This document shows, in pieces, positions 62,416 through 64,000 of a DNA stretch of 64,000 bases; position 1 is the stretch's first letter, and each line of letters opens with the position of its first letter. Source of the stretch: Streptomyces sp. SID13726. GTDB taxonomy: Bacteria > Actinomycetota > Actinomycetes > Streptomycetales > Streptomycetaceae. Where the stretch lies: the NCBI RefSeq assembly GCF_010548375.1, contig NZ_JAAGLY010000004.1, forward strand, positions 579,813 through 643,812, in the 5' to 3' direction. The translations under genes were made by a program, and so were the position numbers. The notes under the pieces were generated by a model, which saw nothing but the letters and a program-made list of their open reading frames with translations, did no database searches and was not told the origin of the DNA.

Positions 62416-63099
62416 TCACAGGGCGAGGGCGACCTCACGCTTCCGGTCCGCACCGGCCTTCGTCTCCGCGATCAGCATCCCGGCCATGGGCCCGGCGGCC
62501 AGCGCCCCGCTGACCAGGAAGCCCAGCGTCATCGCCACGACCATGATCACGGACCCGAGCCAGACCATCGTGTCCACCGGCACCGTGTACGCCCCCACGA
62601 CCCGCACCACGCACTCCGTCAGCAGGATCACACCCCACACCACGGAGAACCGCCGCTCGGCCCGCCGGAAGTCCGCCGACCCCGCCTGGAGCCGCGCCCA
62701 GGCCGCTTCCCGCTCGGCGATCCCCTTCACCAGCCAGGGCTTCATCCCCGCGGTCATCAACGGCTTCCCCATCGCCACGGAGACCAGGACACCGATCCCG
62801 ATCACACTGCTGACCCCGCTGTCCTTGGCGAGCATCAGCCGCGGATCACCGGCGACGAGGCTGAGCAGCAGCCCGACGACGTTGACGACGAGGATGAGGG
62901 CGGCGAGGCCGTTGACCGTCCGCTCCTTCACGACGCTCCAGACGGTCCGCACGGCCGGCACCACACTGCTGAGGCCGAGCGCCATCAGCGTGCTCATCCC
63001 GAGCCCGTTCCTCAGCAGGTAGTACGCCCCGATCGGCACCGCCACGTCCACGACCAGAGGAGCCAGGTTGGCACGCTTCGAGTTCGTCTTCGTCGTCAT
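62416..63099 (-). CDS. VC0807-type membrane protein
   Basis: A 227-residue membrane protein with five or six helices from ATG 63099 (LAPLVVDVAVPIGAYYLLRNGLGMSTLMALGLSSVVPAVRTVWSVVKERTVNGLAALILVVNVVG). This layout fits the VC0807 family of unknown function. The cytoplasmic loop EREAAWARLQAGSADFRRAERRF is conserved in the family. Stand-alone gene between MFS and HAD genes. Confidence 0.8.
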   Translation of the reverse strand: MTTKTNSKRANLAPLVVDVAVPIGAYYLLRNGLGMSTLMALGLSSVVPAVRTVWSVVKERTVNGLAALILVVNVVGLLLSLVAGDPRLMLAKDSGVSSVIGIGVLVSVAMGKPLMTAGMKPWLVKGIAEREAAWARLQAGSADFRRAERRFSVVWGVILLTECVVRVVGAYTVPVDTMVWLGSVIMVVAMTLGFLVSGALAAGPMAGMLIAETKAGADRKREVALAL

Positions 63100-63168
63100 G
63101 CCCTCAGCTTCCCGTCCGGCGGGGGTACGGCAGTAGAAACGATCGTCCGGACCTCGGCATGACAAATG

Positions 63169-63813
63169 TCAGACGAGCAGGTCCACCAACTGCCCCATGT
63201 CGGAGACGAGTTCAGTGGCCCCCGAGAGCCTGTCCGCAGGCGTCATCGCGGTGAACCCGTACACGTCCATCCCGGCCGCGTTGGCCGCCCGCACCCCCAG
63301 CGGACTGTCCTCGACCACCACACACCGCCCGGGCTCGACCCCCATCCGCGCGGCGGCATGGAGAAACAGATCCGGCGCCGGCTTCCCCTGCCCCACATCC
63401 TCCGAACTGAAGATCCGGGCGTCCTCGAACCACCGGTCCAGCCCGGCCGCCCGATGCCCCACCCTGATCCGCGCATGACTCCCGGAGGACGCGACACAGT
63501 ACGGCACCCCGTCCGCCGCCAGCTTCTCCAGTACACCGGTGACGCCGGCCACGGCCTCCAACTCCCGCTCGAACGCGGCGAAGACCCTCGCGTGGAAGAC
63601 GTCGTCGAAGTCCTCCGGCAACCGCCGCCCGGTCCGCTCCAGGATCAGGTCATGGACCCGGTGCATGGCGGAGCCCATGTAGTCCCGGATGGAGTCATCG
63701 TAGGAGGTCGGGTGCCCGAGCTCCGTCAGATAGGCGGCAAGGTGCCGATTGGAGATCGGCTCACTGTCGACGAGGACTCCGTCGTTGTCGAAGATGACGA
63801 GGTCATAGCGCAT
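63169..63813 (-). CDS. HAD-IA hydrolase, beta-phosphoglucomutase-like
   Basis: A 214-residue HAD phosphatase/phosphomutase from ATG 63813. Motif I is FDNDGVLVDSEP (D9, D11), typical of the PGM/GPH group with a four-helix cap; motif II CVASSGS, motif III GKPAPDLFLHAA and motif IV VVVEDSPLGVRAANAAGM. Substrate not defined, probably a small sugar phosphate. Confidence 0.9.
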   Translation of the reverse strand: MRYDLVIFDNDGVLVDSEPISNRHLAAYLTELGHPTSYDDSIRDYMGSAMHRVHDLILERTGRRLPEDFDDVFHARVFAAFERELEAVAGVTGVLEKLAADGVPYCVASSGSHARIRVGHRAAGLDRWFEDARIFSSEDVGQGKPAPDLFLHAAARMGVEPGRCVVVEDSPLGVRAANAAGMDVYGFTAMTPADRLSGATELVSDMGQLVDLLV

Positions 63814-63833
63814 GGAATTGAGGGTAAACGCAG

Positions 63834-63865
63834 AAAACCCCCGTGCCGAATGGCACGGGGGTTTT
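63834..63865. terminator. rrn terminator
   Basis: A 14-bp perfect stem (AAAACCCCCGTGCC and complement) with loop GAAT just after the 5S gene on the minus strand; ends the rRNA operon and possibly the approaching transcript. Confidence 0.9.
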
Positions 63866-63875
63866 CTCACAATTT

Positions 63876-63994
63876 GTTCGGCGGTGTCCTACTCTCCCAC
63901 AGGGTCCCCCCTGCAGTACCATCGGCGCTGTAAGGCTTAGCTTCCGGGTTCGGAATGTAACCGGGCGTTTCCCTCACGCTATGACCACCGAAAC
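63876..63994 (-). rRNA. rrf: 5S ribosomal RNA
   Basis: About 119 nt on the minus strand starting GTTTCGGTGGTCATAGCGTG and ending ...CACCGCCGAAC, with the internal CGAACCCGGAAGCTAAGCC block typical of actinobacterial 5S rRNA. It is the last gene of an rrn operon that enters from the right edge. The predicted 5' and 3' ends pair. Confidence 0.96.
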
Positions 63995-64000
63995 ACTATG

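Overview
The window is high-GC, densely packed chromosomal DNA with near-obligate G/C at third codon positions, GTG starts, many 4-nt start/stop overlaps and several leaderless-looking promoters. Gene content (futalosine-route menaquinone decarboxylase, rex-hemACD with a Rex operator, bldN-rsbN, a bS22-type mini ribosomal protein, XRE/DUF397 pairs, class I lysyl-tRNA synthetase) identifies it as a Streptomyces chromosome, a core rather than plasmid or island region. No prophage, insertion sequence, CRISPR array or tRNA gene was seen.

Layout. 1-5.7 kb: the start of a UbiD-type menaquinone decarboxylase, a PLDc_N membrane protein, and a minus-strand set with a fungal-type (Fcy1-like) cytosine deaminase translationally coupled to a 2-oxoglutarate/Fe(II) oxygenase, followed upstream by a transglutaminase-like protein. 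5.7-10 kb: a cytochrome c maturation operon resA-ccdA-resB-ccsB. 10-13.5 kb: a Tat/lipoprotein polysaccharide deacetylase, a histidine phosphatase and hemL. 13.7-23.7 kb: lipase, SDR, EamA transporter with a possible leader peptide, ECF sigma/CU044_5270 pair, MHS-type MFS transporter, PaaX-family regulator and a secreted histidine acid phosphatase. 24-32.4 kb: an MprAB-like two-component system, an FMN reductase/LLM oxidoreductase pair, SDR, YnfA, hydrolase and RtcB. 32.5-35.9 kb: two DUF3558 lipoproteins and a DUF2637 membrane protein. 35.9-39.6 kb: divergent lysS (class I) and argS. 39.6-44.9 kb: an ATPase/XRE/DUF397 regulatory cluster with a 33-bp palindrome, a DUF4253 gene with a DNA-damage (PafBC/RecA-NDp type) promoter, arylamine N-acetyltransferase, DUF574 methyltransferase, a tiny lipoprotein and a DUF805 protein. 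45-51.8 kb: tetrapyrrole genes rex-hemA-hemC-hemD and hemB. 52-59 kb: a developmental region with bldN, its anti-sigma gene rsbN, an acyltransferase, an epimerase, bS22 and a BldC-like DNA-binding protein (bdtA position). 59-64 kb: a phosphatase-like protein, acuC, an MFS transporter, a VC0807-type membrane protein, a HAD hydrolase and the 5S rRNA end of an rrn operon.

Functional themes: haem supply (hemL, hemACDB, Rex control) and haem use (ccs operon) are both here; aerial development is represented by bldN/rsbN. The most notable unexplained signals are two RecA-NDp-like promoters (DUF4253 and PaaX genes), a 275-bp intergenic element present twice with perfect or near-perfect terminal inverted repeats plus single-arm copies elsewhere, an apparent frameshift in an anti-sigma-type ATPase, enzymes lacking canonical catalytic residues (SDR without Lys, hydrolase with Asn at the nucleophile elbow, oxygenase without the RxS arginine), and short leader-like reading frames.
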